A stretch of DNA of 64,000 nt from Capsicum annuum (lineage: Eukaryota; Streptophyta; Magnoliopsida; Solanales; Solanaceae), in the NCBI RefSeq assembly GCF_002878395.1, contig NC_061120.1:110999568-111063567 (forward strand), in the 5' to 3' direction. Position 1 is the stretch's first letter; every line of letters begins with the position of its first letter. A model generated the notes under the pieces. The model worked only from the letters and a program-made list of their open reading frames with translations, was not told the origin of the DNA and ran no database searches. The position numbers were made by a program, and so were the translations under genes. Shown piece after piece: positions 23,902-36,540 of this stretch.

Positions 23902-26900
23902 TGTAACGCCTCAATTTTCTAAACCGAAATGCTACACGGTGCTCATGACCCCGAAGGACCACAAGCTAACCTATGACTGATATCTATACCTGTAAACTGC
24001 ATAATATCTCATAAAATATGCGGAAACATGAACTATAAGGCCATAAGGTTCAATACTAATACATATTTGAAAAATATGGTATAACAATACCAAAAAGGAA
24101 CATAAATACTAAATTCAGAACATCTAATCTAACATCTAGTCCGAAAGCCTCTAACTAAATTGAATAAGGAGTTGATGGGACATCTCCCCAAATAACTCCA
24201 ACTACTGAAATAAAGTGAAAACTGAAATAGAAATGAAATCATCATGTCCTCAAAGGATGAGGACTCACGTCTAACTCTGACTGCTGATCCTAGAATCTAC
24301 TGTTGATTTGGAGCTCATGCCTCTGAACCTATGGTGTAACATAAGAGAAAGCACCATAGCGCAAATGCATCAGTACGTCTAAATGTACTGAGTATACGAG
24401 TGAGGTAGGCTAAATGCAAAGGTTTATATGCATGGACAATACTGACTGATATGAACGTGAGAGTACATACATACATACGTAACTGTAACTGCTATTGAGT
24501 CTGAATACTGACAACATGAGTGTACTGATAATGAGATTCTAAAAGACTGAGTTTAATGATATTGATATGTAAATCACTAATAAGTGATGGATCTGATACT
24601 ATATTACTATATACTAAGAGACTGATATTGCATTACTGATAAATAATAGTTATTTCTGACAGTTCGAATTATGAAGAACTGGTCTGATTAACTGTATCTG
24701 ACAGTCCTGAAGCTGAGTACTGATAGCATGAGTTCTAATAACTGTTGTGATTGATATCATAAGTGACTATATCTCACATTCCATAAATTTAAAGGAAATT
24801 ATTTGAGTTCCATTCTATTTCTGAGTTGATTGTGTCTGACAGCCCTGATATACTGAAATCTGAAGAGCTATCTGAGTTCTTTCCTTAGACTGGGTAGCTA
24901 TAGCTAATAGTCTTGAAATTTGTAACTGAAACTGTGGAAAGTAGTTATCTAACCGACATGCCCCAAATACGCTATAATAGCTAAGCTGGGGTCCAATCTC
25001 TGCCCCGACTGGAGGGGTGTCAATACCGCACCACTGGTAAAGACAGCTGTGAGAACCCTATACTGGTAGGTACTCAATGAGAACGATGGGAACCCTAAAC
25101 TGACAGGTTAAGCCACCTCATCAACCCTAATCTGACGGGTTAAAATGTCTCAACCTACGCTGGCTACATAGTTCTGGAACACAAGGATGACTACTAAGAA
25201 TCACACCCTGAACTGGCGGGTGAGTTCCTATCCTTGGGTTCACTTGGTGCTAACTTCTACTCCCATCCGAAGGACACTGAACCGAATAACTAAGCTGAAT
25301 TAAATAACTGAACTGAACTGGTTAGCGAAACTGATACGGATTAACTAGATTAATACTAGTGGTATTGTTTAGCAGAGCTAAACTAAGTTTACTAGATTCC
25401 AATGATTGACGGAATGTATTGAGTTATGAGGACTAGTTGAGAGTACTAAAGTTACTAAGATTGACTGTGAATACTGAGGTTGGTGAGGTTACTGAGCACT
25501 GAGATTACTGAGATTACTGGACTACTGAGATTACTGAGATTTCAGAGTTTTCCTGAGTTACTTGACTGACTGAATTCTATAGATCATGGCTTGACTGAGA
25601 GTATCATGAAAACATGACATGGATCTAGGCACACAACTATATTTTTTGTGTAAAAGTACCCCCAGGACTCGATGGAAGGAAATTGACACAACTTGAATTT
25701 CTTGAGTACACGACCATCAATAAAAATTCATAATACATGAGTGGGGGATTTCATGAAGTACATGGTAATCATAATATCTATCATGAATAAGAATGCTTAT
25801 AATCAAGTCATAAATATCATATTCTAATATCATGGGCATTCCGACAATATATACTATTTATAGCAATCACATGCAAACCATTCAAGCGTAAGGGAACAAC
25901 AACATGTAATGTTTAGTTCATATTGTAATGATTTGGGGATATTATACTTCATGTATTTATTCAACATCTCAAACATGGTAGGGAAAGCATGGATATATTT
26001 TGTGTACATAATTTATATTTCCATTATCATATATGCTTTATACCACAACAATAACAACACATAATTTGCATGGTAATTCATATTGGATTATATAACTAAC
26101 ATGAACTTGTTATTTAGATATCATGAAATCATGTAAATATGAAGTTCTAACATACTATGCATTTTATCGAACACCTTGCATGCATTCTTTAAGGCATAGG
26201 TGGATTTCATACTTGCATTCTATCAATCCATCTAAAGATCATGTTTTTCAACTAACAATATAACTTTCATGAGATATACAGTCACGATACTGTTATATAG
26301 CAAAACAAACAAGCATAAATATGGGTATGATCATATCACCACAATCAATCAAGCTTTTGTATTTTAAAGATTGATTCTTGAACTCCACGGATGAAAGGAA
26401 TCCGTGGATGAACACTACACATACCTTGGAAGGGAGGTTCTTGATGATTGATGGAGGAATTTCTTTGAAATTGGATCTTCAAGCTTAATTATACAACCCT
26501 AGTTATTTTTCTCTTTTAGTGCTCTTGGATGATGAGCTTTGAGATTTTAATAGGGTTGTAATGTGTTTAGAAGCTATATATTTTGTAGGGTTAAGTTTAG
26601 GGACGTGTAAGGAGTGTTAAAAGACTTAATTACCCTTAAAATAACTTAAAACAGAGTGTTTTTGGCACCTGGAACTGACTTAGGTGGCACCCAATCGATT
26701 TCCTAAGCTAGGTTGGGCGACGCCTAACCAATTGCCTATGTTTGGGTTAGGCGGAGCCTAACCAATCGCCTATCCTTACTGTCTCTCACGAAAAAGGGCA
26801 TAACTTTTCGTTCGGGTATTTGATTAAGGCGAAATTGGTATCATTGGAAAGTTAATTTGATTCTCTACAATTTGGTGGGTTTAAATTAGCCAAAATACCA

Positions 26901-27151
26901 CATTAATATCAAGTTATAATCATTCAAATATGACCATTGCAAAATCAAACACTAAAAGTTGATGGATTCAAAAACTCTTAGCTAGTATTACCTTAAGTGA
27001 CTCATATGAACATACTTAATGTATCATAAGCTATCTTATCACTAGGATACATATTGTAAGTCATGCACTAAAATGCTACTCATAGGATAGGAGGTTTCAT
27101 ACGTTGGAAAAATGGTTCGTCTTCTAGCTTAGAAATATATGGGGTATTACA
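23902..27151 (-). mobile_element. Chromovirus LTR (3' LTR, minus orientation)
   Basis: Spans TGTAACGCC... to ...GGGGTATTACA. On the minus strand it is preceded by a polypurine tract (AAGGGAGAGATAT at 27152-27164), the normal junction of internal region and 3' LTR. Its start resembles 38153 (TGTAACGCCC..AAATCTAG) and its end resembles 40492 and 47898 (GGGGTATTACA), so it belongs to a sister subfamily of the element at 38-48 kb. Degenerate ACTGAG-type short repeats fill 25430-25560, and repeated TAGGCG/GCCTAACCAATCGCCTA phrases lie at 26690-26775. Confidence 0.7.
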
Positions 27152-27700
27152 ATATCTCTCCCTTGAAAATATTCGTACTTGAATGGAAATTAACTGAAGC
27201 GGGAGAGATGATAAGATGAAGTACATACAAGATATACAGTACTGAAACACGGGTTCATGACTGGCATGACTGAAAGCTGAGCTCAACATACTAAACATGT
27301 ATATCTGATGCATGGGAAGCTGATTCATGAATATAAGAATGAGGATTCTAATAAAGTAAGTTTTCTCAAAATGAGAATACATATCTAATGCACAACTGAA
27401 AGGATGAATCCATACATATTTGATCCATGATTATATGACTAACATAATACGTGAATGCATGACTGCAAGTACTAAAGAGCTGATCACACATAACTGATGC
27501 GTGAATTCATGACTAAACTTACTCATGAACATGCAATGGTAAAGGTATGAAGGTTGAACTGTATATATATATACATATATATATTTACATACAGAATCTT
27601 TTCGAGCTCTCGTACTTTCTAGCATGCAACATCCATCCATAGTTACGACTCCTACATTTCAACTTTTAAAACTTTGAACACCTTTTAACCCTTTTAAAAT
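27152..27700 (-). mobile_element. Internal 3' remnant of the truncated chromovirus
   Basis: Begins with the polypurine tract and continues with sequence like that right of 40493 (CTTGAATGG..TTAACTGAA). No integrase or chromodomain is recognisable, so the element is truncated within its 3' untranslated part. The right limit is approximate, set where MULE-like coding sequence starts. Confidence 0.5.
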
Positions 27701-27734
27701 ATAAGGAATTCTTTATCGAAGCTTCATTGACAAG

Positions 27735-28395
27735 TAATTTCAATCGTGCCTTGTCCTCAATGTTTGTTTCACCACAAATCTAAACCCATTAGGAAATAAA
27801 TGGTTGGGTGGTTACTCAACATCAACATCTTCACCTTCTTCTTTAGAACTTCTAGATTCATATCCATCTTCATCTGATGCTCCATCATTAACCCAATCAT
27901 CTACCCATTTATCTTTTAGTAAATCATCATAGATTGGAGATTGAGGTTGATGTGAGGTGTGGTGCTGCTGATGTTGATGCTTCTTCTTTGCGCCTATCCT
28001 TAGTATTTATTCATAGAGAAGGTGTAGAACTATACATACCAACATCAAGCATGTACATCGCCACTTGTCAGTCATTCTTATGAATATTGGATGAGACTTT
28101 TCCCTTTTCACTCATCAAATAACTAATGATAACGCTCGTAGGATCACAAGTTAATTCTTTGTATTCAATTATACTATCAACCATATTTATTGTACGAGTT
28201 ATTGCGACGTAGGGCAATGGATACGGTTTACTTGGATCAAGATTTCCAATATCAACAATTTAGAGTCTCCGCCCACTCACCCATGTAATTATTACCAATT
28301 ACAACATGCTCAGCTAATGACATAATAAAAATACTGGTCGATTCCTAGGTTTATGAATTTTCAATGGGTCAATTACAGTATAAAAAAGACAATGG
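27735..28395 (-). pseudogene. MULE transposase gene, N-terminal fragment
   Basis: Minus-strand frames read YPLPYVAITRTINMVDSI, EYKELTCDPTSVIISYLM, KNDWQVAMYMLDVGMYSS and an acidic linker (DDWVNDGASDEDGYES, EEGEDVDVE) ending in HLFPNGFRF. In plant Mutator-like elements this region precedes the MuDR DNA-binding domain. The DNA-binding and DDE domains are absent here: the sequence runs into the truncated chromovirus at about 27.7 kb. Stops and frame changes are present. Assignment rests on recall of MULE N-terminal regions, so it is less certain than the copy at 63-64 kb. Confidence 0.6.
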
Positions 28396-28988
28396 TGTAC
28401 CAAAACCAACCCCAGCTACAACAATGGAGCCTCAATACAATAGCTTAGAAGTTACAGGATTCACTTACAATTGAAGAAATTAGAAAAGATGAAGGTTTTA
28501 TAACAAATAGTGTAAACAAAAATTTTGGGGTGAAACGAGATTTATTGTGGGAAATATTGAAAGCTTGGGATGAAAATTGCTTCCAAAGCTCAAGTTTGAC
28601 AAAGAAACATCGGAATTTCACTAAAAAATTGAGGGTGATCAGGATTTTTTTGGCAAGAATGACTTTTGATTAAAGCTGTTGGGAAGAGATTTTGATTGGA
28701 TATCTTTTTTTACTTTTAATTTTGATTTTTTAAAAAAAATGAATATTAAATGTAGGATAATAAATGGATGATGATTGAGAAGGGATTTATTTGTGTTATT
28801 GTAAATTTGAGAATCAAAAGAAAATAAGAAAAGTGTGAGGTAAGGGTGATGTCATGATAGGTGGGTATATCCCTAACTTTTTCAAACATGTGTCTAAAAT
28901 ACCAATTTAGTTTGAAAAACGGCTTTTTAGCTAACTTACCTGAGTAGGGTAATAATTTGGTAATCCAATTTTTTTCTTTTTGACCAGT
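28396..28988. other. Non-coding stretch upstream of the MULE fragment
   Basis: No supported coding sequence. Could contain the 5' untranslated region or terminal inverted repeat of the MULE; no matching opposite end was found. Confidence 0.3.
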
Positions 28989-29255
28989 TAGTTTGTTTAG
29001 CCATGGAAATTATATTTTTTCGGAGTTGGAGTTTTTATTATGTTTATTATTATAAATTTGAGTTTTTTTGAAATTTTATAAGATAAACATGAGCAACAAA
29101 AGTGAAACAAGTTTTACTTTGTTTTCAGTTTTCAAAAACCATTTCCACTAAAGTGAAGTAATTTTTATGGTCAAACACAAATAATTTCACTTTTTCACTA
29201 AAATGATAATTTTTTGAAAAAAGTAAAAAAAATCCTCATGGCCAAACGCCTACTA
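28989..29255. mobile_element. Degraded MITE with terminal inverted repeats
   Basis: Left end TAGTTTGTTTAGCCATGGAA and right end whose reverse complement is TAGTAGGCGTTTGGCCATGA pair imperfectly. The inner part is A/T-rich with pairing blocks such as CACTTTTTCACTAAAA and TTTTAGTGGAAATGG-like sequence. No coding capacity. The GGCGTTTGGCCATGA terminus is a common Solanaceae MITE end. A target duplication is not evident. Confidence 0.55.
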
Positions 29256-29710
29256 AGATTACGACTCGATAAATTTATGGATTCATCTATAACTAAACTA
29301 GAGTTTCAAAATTAGGATCAAATTGCTCTTACACCTAGATTTTTGAAACTTCCAGTCGTGAATCTTTGTTATTGTACCTCTAATTCTTGGGTTGTTTTAT
29401 TGTCTCATTTTTAAAATAATAAGACAAATTTAACACTAGATCAAAATATAAGAAAATCCTTATCATTGCCCAGTAAAAATAGAACAAAAAATATTTTCAT
29501 GCCTAGATAGAGCATAAATTTGGATTTTGCTACAAATATCTCAAACCTAATATCATGACAAAATTCAAAATGAATGTCAGAACTGAACCAATGCTGACAT
29601 AGGAAGTAGACAAGTAGAAAACTACTGAAAGCCTTTGTACTATGATTTGCTATCGCCCAATCGCGACCCCCAGTGAACAAAATTTCAATGGTTGCATGAA
29701 GAGTCAAGCA
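29256..29710. other. AT-rich stretch without recognised genes
   Basis: Open frames at 29441-29782 on the minus strand show no family features and run into the copia LTR; not considered genes. Confidence 0.35.
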
Positions 29711-29715
29711 ATAAA
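29711..29715. repeat. Target-site duplication ATAAA, left copy
   Basis: Identical to 36434-36438, flanking the copia element. Confidence 0.9.
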
Positions 29716-30688
29716 TGTTGGATTTAAGGTTTATGTATGAATGGAAAATGAAGGGAAAAATAGTGGAGAGAAAGAGAGACACTAAAATGGAAAGTGTACT
29801 CTTTTATGGAAAGCTTACTAAATTCTTCCACATTGGTGGGAGAAAGAATATTTCATATGTTTATATTGGTAAACACATCTCTAAAGGATAGTGAGTAAAG
29901 AACAAGGTGGAGCCTTGCGCTGTCGTCGCTCGCTCGACTCGGCTTTGGCTTCAGCATCGGATTCAGATTTAGATTTAGATTTGGAAAATGATTGATGGTA
30001 TCTATTTTTTTAGACAAAATTTATTTGAAACTTGATGAACAAGTGAAATTTTAATTGAAGAGGCACACTGTTTCACATAAAGTGGCACACCCTGGCGACC
30101 TGTTGCCGCAGGTGTAGTGCAGATAGCTACTGGAATTAGACAGTGTGACCTACAGCTGCAGATCAGGCACAGTTCCTGCACAGACTGGGCGCTGGTGACG
30201 TGACTGTACAGAATAAGTGTCTTTTTGCTAAACTAATGCTTCCTTTCTAAAGGGACACCTTAAGGCTATAAATACCTGACATATTTCTCAGGTATAGACA
30301 TAATTTTAGACAACAAAAAAACTCTTCTTCTCTATAAAAACTCAGTGTGATCATTAGCCATTGAGTGAGTTCGATGAATCTAATAATTTGAGGTACCGCT
30401 ATTGTTGAATGGAAAGCTATTTTATCCTAAGAGGAAAATTCTATAACCTCGGTACAGTGAGGAAAATTATTCCTTAAGGACACTTCGTGAAGTCAGGGGA
30501 CTTGGCTTTAAATTTATGTTTTATCTTATTTCTGAAATAATAACACACTTCTTGGATAGATTATTTTTAATCTTGTGTTAAAGGTATTGTGTAACTTCAT
30601 AGGTGTTCTTGTTTTAGACTTGAACTTGTGTTGAAGTTGTTGTGAGCCTAAATACAAATTTTTGAACCCGAAAACATTGAAAATAACA
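29716..30688 (+). repeat. 5' LTR of the copia element
   Basis: TGTTGGATTT...AAAATAACA, 973 bp. It holds the probable promoter: CTATAAATACCTGAC at about 30267 looks like a TATA box, followed by TCTCAGGTATAGACA. The same block is in the 3' LTR near 36063. Confidence 0.95.
30267..30275 (+). promoter_or_regulatory. Probable TATA box in the copia 5' LTR
   Basis: CTATAAATA upstream of a conserved leader (ACTCTTCTTCTCT) in both LTRs. Inferred transcription start of the element; the equivalent in the 3' LTR is at about 36063. Confidence 0.6.
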
Positions 30689-30959
30689 ATTTTAAGGAAT
30701 AATTCAGAATCTGTACAACTTGGTTTCTGGAGATTAAAGCTTTAAGCTTTCTGCCCCGTTTGAACTTAACTAGTGAGTTGAAGACATAAAATCTTCATTA
30801 CAAGTTAAAGATCACTCGGTTGATGATTGGAAGTCATAAAAACTTTATCGTTAAAATAGTAACAATAGGTGTTTAAAGTTGTTGAAACTTTATTAATAGT
30901 ATTTTGATATACTAAAGTTACTGTCTTGTTGTGATAGGAAAATAACTACAGATAGTCAA
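30689..30959 (+). other. Copia leader with displaced primer-binding site
   Basis: No TGGTATCAGAGC directly follows the LTR. A decayed version, TTGGTTTCTGGAGATTAAAGC, starts about 30 bases further on at 30719. The intervening bases (30693-30718) look like a small insertion, part of which is the reverse complement of LTR sequence near 30465. Confidence 0.5.
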
Positions 30960-31840
30960 GTGCATGATGTTGCAACTACTATTGCAACAACTACTGTTGC
31001 CACAACAAGTTGTACGAATGTTCCACCGGCAGTGGCATTAACGGAGAAACCCAGAAATTTCATGGGTATTGACTTCAAAAGGTCGCAGCAGAAAATATTT
31101 TTCTACCTTACAACTCTTTGTATTCAAAGGTTCACATTTGAGAAAGCTCCAAAGATGTCTGAGGGAACCTTTGAACAAGAGCGATTTGCGATTGTGAAGG
31201 TTTGGAAACACTCTAATTTTCTTTGTAGGAGCTACATCTTGAGTGGCCTCCAAGATGATATCTACAATGTGTATAGTGGAACAAAGACAATAAAAGAGTT
31301 GTGGGGAGCGCTGGAACAAAAGTACAAACAAAGGATGCAAGAACTAAAAAGTTCTTTATTGCAAGATTCCTAGCATATAAAATGATAGACAGCAAGTCTG
31401 TTGTCTCCCAAGTGCAAGAACTGTAAGTTATCATCCATGATCTCCTTACGGAAGGTTTGATTGTGAATAAAGCATTTCAAGTAGCAGCAATAATAAGAAG
31501 CTACCACCCATGTGGAAGGACTTCAAGAACTATTTGAAATACAAACTTAACGAGATGTCTGTAGATTGCACATTGAATAAGACTATAAGGCCGCAGAAAG
31601 AAGGTAGAGATAAAATTCTACAATGAATGGAGCAAATATTGTTGAAGACGACCACAACTCCAAAAAGTGCAAGAAAACTGGTCATGAAAGAAATCAACCC
31701 AAGAAGAAATTCAAGATAAAAATTCTTTAATTGTGGCAAGATTGGCCACAAGTTTATGGATTGTTGTGCTCCAAAGAAAGGGAGAAGAAGGACTAACCAA
31801 ATATTGTTGAGTCCAAGAAAAAAGTGGACGATCTTTGTGA
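30960..31840 (+). pseudogene. copia gag, frameshifted
   Basis: Capsid polyprotein. The first frame (30960-31373) has the low-complexity TTVATT start, then LTEKPRNFMGIDFKRSQQKI, LSGLQDDIYNVYSGTKTIKE and LWGALEQKYK, the copia-type gag (UBN2-like) core. A frameshift near 31340 moves it to KKFFIARFLAYKMIDSKSVV, IIHDLLTEGLIVNKAF. A nucleocapsid knuckle is at about 31723-31764 (FFNCGKIGHKFMDC), where the first Cys is Phe. Stops are present. Confidence 0.85.
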
Positions 31841-31859
31841 TATGTTGTCCGAATGAAAC

Positions 31860-34800
31860 TTGGTGGGAAATCCTCGTGAATGTTTGATGGATTCCGGTAC
31901 CACCCACCATGTTTATGCTAATAAGGAGTTATTTTCTACTTCTCTATGGCTTAAGGGGAAGAAAAGATATATATATGTCCAACTCCGATACTATAAAAGT
32001 AAAAAGAAAATGAAAAGTATGCTGAAAAATGACTTCAGGCAAAATGTTGACACTCAACAATGTCCTGTATGTACCGGAATTAAGAAAGAACTTGATTTTT
32101 GTATCATTTCTTGACAAAAACGGATTCAAATGTGTATTTATTTTCGTAAAAATTGTACATAGTAAAGGAGAAGTGTATGTAGGAAAAGGCTACCTCAATG
32201 AAGGCCTATTCAAAATGAATGTAATGAATGTTGAAATCAATAAAAGTTCAGTTTTTTCTTACTTACTGGAGTCCTATGATTTATGGCATGAACGATTAGG
32301 ACCTGTCAATTACAAAACATTGTGTAAACTAATTAACTTAGAATTTTTGCAAAACTTTGAGAGCAATAAATCAAAATATCAAATATGTGTGGAATCAAAG
32401 TCTACTAAGCATTTGTATAAGTCCGTTGAAACAAATTCCAATCACTTAGACTTAATCCACACTGACATCTGTAATATAAAGTCAACACCATCTCGTGCTG
32501 GAAAAAAGTATTTTATAACTCTTATTGACGATTGCACTAGATACTGTTATGTCTATTTTCTAAATAGTAAGGATAAAGCAATAGATGCATTTAGGAAATA
32601 TACTACTGAAGTGAAAAATCAGTTAGAGAAAAAGATCAAAACGATAAGAAGTGATAGGGGCAGAGAATATGAATCTCTCTTTGCGCAATCATGTTTAGAG
32701 AATGGAATTGTCCATCAAACTACAGCCCCGTATTCACCTTAATCTAATAGCATTACAGAAAAGAAAAATTGAACCTTAAAGAAAATGACAAATGCCGTAC
32801 TAATAAGTTCAGATTTACCGCAAAACTTGTAAAGAGAAGCTATCCTTATGGCTAACCGAATACTCAATAGAGTACCCCATAGTAAGATACAATCAATTTT
32901 ATATGAAAAATGGAAAAAAAGGAAACCCAACTTGAAATATTTCAAAGTTTGAAGGTGTCTAGCAAAGGTCCAAGTTTATATGCCTAAAAGAGTAAGGACA
33001 GGACCTAAGACGGTAGACTACATGTTCATAGGATATGCTAAAAGTAGCAAAGCATGTCAATTTTTGGTTCATAAATTCGAACATTTGGATATCAATGAAA
33101 ATACGGTAATTGAATCAGATAATGCTGAATTCTTTGAACATATTTATCCATATAAAACTAGACATGAACAGTCTAGGGGTTGGTCTAAACGATCTCAAAA
33201 TGAACCAAGTAAGGATGTACGTAATGATAAGAATCGAAGATGTAGTACACTCAAAGAACGTCAACTTTGTTTGGATTGGATTTTGTAACATTTCTCTTAG
33301 AAAATGAGCCTCAAACATTTAAAGAAGCGATGAAGTCTTCGAACTCATTCTTCTGGAAAGAGGTAGTAGAAAGTGAGATTGATTCAATCTTAAGCAACCA
33401 TATATGGGATTTGGTTCATCTTCCCCCAAGAAATAAACCTTTAGGTTCTAAATGGATCTTCAAAAGTAAAATAAAAGTTGATGGTACTATTGACAAATAC
33501 CAGGCAAGACTTATTGTAAAAGGTTTTAAACAAAAGGAAGACCTTGATTACTTTTATACATACTCGCCAGTAATGAGGATAACATCAATTTGGATGTTAA
33601 CTGCCTTGGAGGCAGTTTATGATCTTGAAATCCATCAAATAGATGTGAAAATAACATTCCTAAATAGAGAATTGAAGGAAGAAATTTACATGGATCAAAC
33701 TGAGGGTTTTGTGGTTCCAGGAAAAGAAAAAAAGGTGTGTAAACTTGTTGAGTGACTTTATGGACTAAAACAAACACCTAAATAATGGCATGAGAAGTTT
33801 GACCAAACCATGTTGGCAAACGGGTTTAAGATTATTGAATGTGATAAATGTGTTTATAAGAAAGACACTCCAAATCACCAAGACATTATTTGTTTATATA
33901 TGGATGATATGTCGATCATTAGTAGAGATATTTCAGATATAATGCAAAGAAATAAATATTCAAGAGCAAATTCGATATGAAAGACCTTGAAGTTGCGGAT
34001 ATGATCTTAGGAATAAGAATCCATAGAACTCTACAAGAGTTGTCATTGTCACAATCTCATTATATCAAAAAGGTACTTGACAAATTCAAGTATATGGAAT
34101 TTGGTATTGCCAAGACTCCATTGTATGTGAGCTTCACACTTTGAAAGAATGAAGGTGAAAGTGACTCACAATTGGAGCACACAAGAGTATTGGGATGTTT
34201 AATGTATATAATAATTATACATAACCAGAGATAGCATGCACTATTAGTAAGTTATGCGCTATTAGTAATTTTAGTTTATATACGATTAATCCCAACAAAT
34301 CTCATTGGATGGCAATGAAAAGATTTTTGGGGTATCTTAAGTACACTCAAGACTATGCTTTGTATTATAATTAATATCTTACGGTACTTAAAGGATATAG
34401 TGATGCAAATTGGATCACTAGATAGAATGAATTAAAATCCACGAGTGGATATGTATTTTCTATCGGTGGAGGAGAGGTCTCTTGGAAATTATCCAAACAG
34501 ACAAGTATTGCTCGCTCTACAATTGAATCTGAAATTATCGTATTAGATAAAGACAGTGAGGAAGCAGAATGACTCCAAAATTTCTTGAAAGATATTCCTT
34601 ATTGGCCTAAACCAGTGGTACCAGTATGTATACACTGTGATAGACAACCGGTAATAGGTAGGGTAGAGAGCATAATGTACAATAGTAAATCTCATCACAT
34701 AAGATGGAGACATAATATCAGTAGAGAACTTCTCTCTAGTGGAATTATCATTGTTGACTATGTAAAGTCAAAGGATAATGTATCGGATCCACTTACAAAA

Positions 34801-34866
34801 GGCCTGTCTAGAGAAGGAGTTGAGAAGATATTCAAGGGAATGATTTTAAGGCCTAAGACAAGTTAG
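31860..34866 (+). pseudogene. copia pol: PR-IN-RT-RNaseH, several frame breaks
   Basis: Protease with CLMDSGTTHHVYANKELF near 31880. A frame change near 32030 leads to ILNNVLYVPELRKNLI-type sequence and the GAG-pre-integrase block (LYDLWHERLG-type, 32275). Integrase core has LDLIHTDIC and IRSDRGREYE plus HQTTAPYSP-stop-SNSITEKKN, so the catalytic Asp, Asp and Glu positions remain. RT starts about 33315 (FKEAMKSSNSFFWKEVVESE, LGSKWIFKSKIKVDGTIDKY) with catalytic YMDDM at 33897-33911. RNase H has YSDANW (34396) and [10 protein letters not shown], ending LSREGVEKIFKGMILRPKTS at 34866. At least eight stops or frameshifts. Confidence 0.9.
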
Positions 34867-35408
34867 AATGGCAGTAACTCTACCTAGAAGACTGGAGATC
34901 CTAAGATCTAGGTTCAAAGAGATCAAACAAAGTTGTGTCTGACAGGTTCAACATTATCATTACACCCAACCAATTCTCATGATATAGAAAATGTTTAGTA
35001 AATGAGGATAAGACTTAAGGTGTGAAGTCTTTTAATGATTATCTAAATTTGGCAGATTTGACCAAATATTTTAATCTATAGGATTGAATGTTTAGAAATC
35101 ACCTATGTGAGGGTGAAGTGGAAGCTGTTTCAAAGAGAATGTTAGTAAAGGCCTATTCTCTAAGTTCTCATAAAACTGAGATGTGTTTATGATTTAAAAG
35201 AACAAAATCATGAGAACCATAAATGGCAAAACGCTGGTTGTGTGACATGTGTTGTCTAGGTGTACGTTAAAGCTCGACGGTTCAAAGATATCAAATCTAC
35301 TAATTGATCGAGTGCATCCGATGCATGTTCACTGTGGAAAGTTCAAAGGGAAACCCACTTATCCGTAAATTCTCCAAAATATAACCACTTTCCATTCATA
35401 TGGGGGAT

Positions 35409-36433
35409 TGTTGGGTTCAAGGTGTATGTATGAATGGAAAGAAAAGGGAAAATAATAGAGGGAAAGAGAGAAACTAAAATGAAAAGTCTACTCTTTTATG
35501 GAAAGCTTGCTAAATTCTCCCATATTGGTGGGAGAAAAAATCTTTCATGTGTTTATACTGAGAAACACATCTCCACATGGATAGTGAGGCAAGAACAAGG
35601 TGGTGACTTACGCCGTCATTGCTTGCTCGCTTGACTCGGTTCAGATTTGGATTTGGATCTAGATTCAGGAAATGATCGATTGATCAGATCTATTTTTTAG
35701 ATAAAATTTATTTGAAACTTCATGAAAAAGTGAAATTTTAACCAAAGAATCTGATAGAAATATTTTTCTCCATGTACGAGCTTATTTCGATCGCCATGCA
35801 AATGCATGCACAACGCACCTTGAATGGATATGACTATTTGAGGGAAGAGGCACACTATTTTGCGTAAACTGGCATCTACGCGTGCACCTTGGCGACCTAC
35901 AACCGCAGGTCTAGCGCAGATAACTATTGGAATTAGACAGTGTCACCTGCTACTGCAGATCGAGTGCAGTTCCAGCACAGACTGGGTGCAGGTGACATGA
36001 CCGTACTGAATATGTGCTTTTTGGCTGAACCAATGCTTCTTTTCTAAAGGGACACCTTAAGTCTATAAATACCTGACATATTCCTCAGGTATAGACATAA
36101 TTTTTGACAGCAAAAACACTCTTCTTCTCTACAAAAACTCAGTGTGATCATTAGCCGTTGAGTGAGTTGGACGAATCCAATAATTTAAGGTACCGCTATT
36201 GTTGGATTGAAAGCCATTTGATCTTTGGAGGAAAATTCCATAACCTTGGGTAGAGTGAGGGAGATTATTCCTTAAGGACACACTATGAAGTCGGGGGACT
36301 TGACTTTAAATTTCTGTTTCATCTTATTTTTGAAATAATAACACGCTTCTTGGATAGATTATTTTTAATCTTGTGTTGAAGTTATTGTGTGCTTAAATAT
36401 AGATTTGTGTAACCAAAAACATTGAAAATAACA
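35409..36433 (+). repeat. 3' LTR of the copia element
   Basis: TGTTGGGTTC...AAAATAACA, 1025 bp, preceded by the polypurine tract at 35397-35408. It has a block around 35750-35830 that the 5' LTR lacks. Confidence 0.95.
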
Positions 36434-36438
36434 ATAAA
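36434..36438. repeat. Target-site duplication ATAAA, right copy
   Basis: Identical to 29711-29715. Confidence 0.9.
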
Positions 36439-36540
36439 CACCACTGAGGTGGCTATGATAGGAGTGGATCACTTGAAAATACATATAAACCAAAATGTAC
36501 TAAAAAAGAAACTTTGACCCTGAGTTGTGAATGACACTAA

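Larger units (their letters stand above)
29716..36433 (+). mobile_element. Full-length Ty1/copia element, inactive
   Basis: 6718 bp with LTRs at 29716-30688 and 35409-36433, polypurine tract CATATGGGGGAT just before the 3' LTR, and target duplication ATAAA. The gene order gag, protease, integrase, RT, RNase H is that of Ty1/copia. The protein resembles the Tnt1/Tork-type elements common in Solanaceae. There are relatively few frame breaks, so it is younger than the chromovirus at 13 kb, but stops in gag, IN and RT and a broken primer site make it inactive. Confidence 0.95.

Noticed and set aside
31530..31910. 126-codon minus-strand open frame
   Set aside because: Antisense of the copia gag-protease region; no family features.
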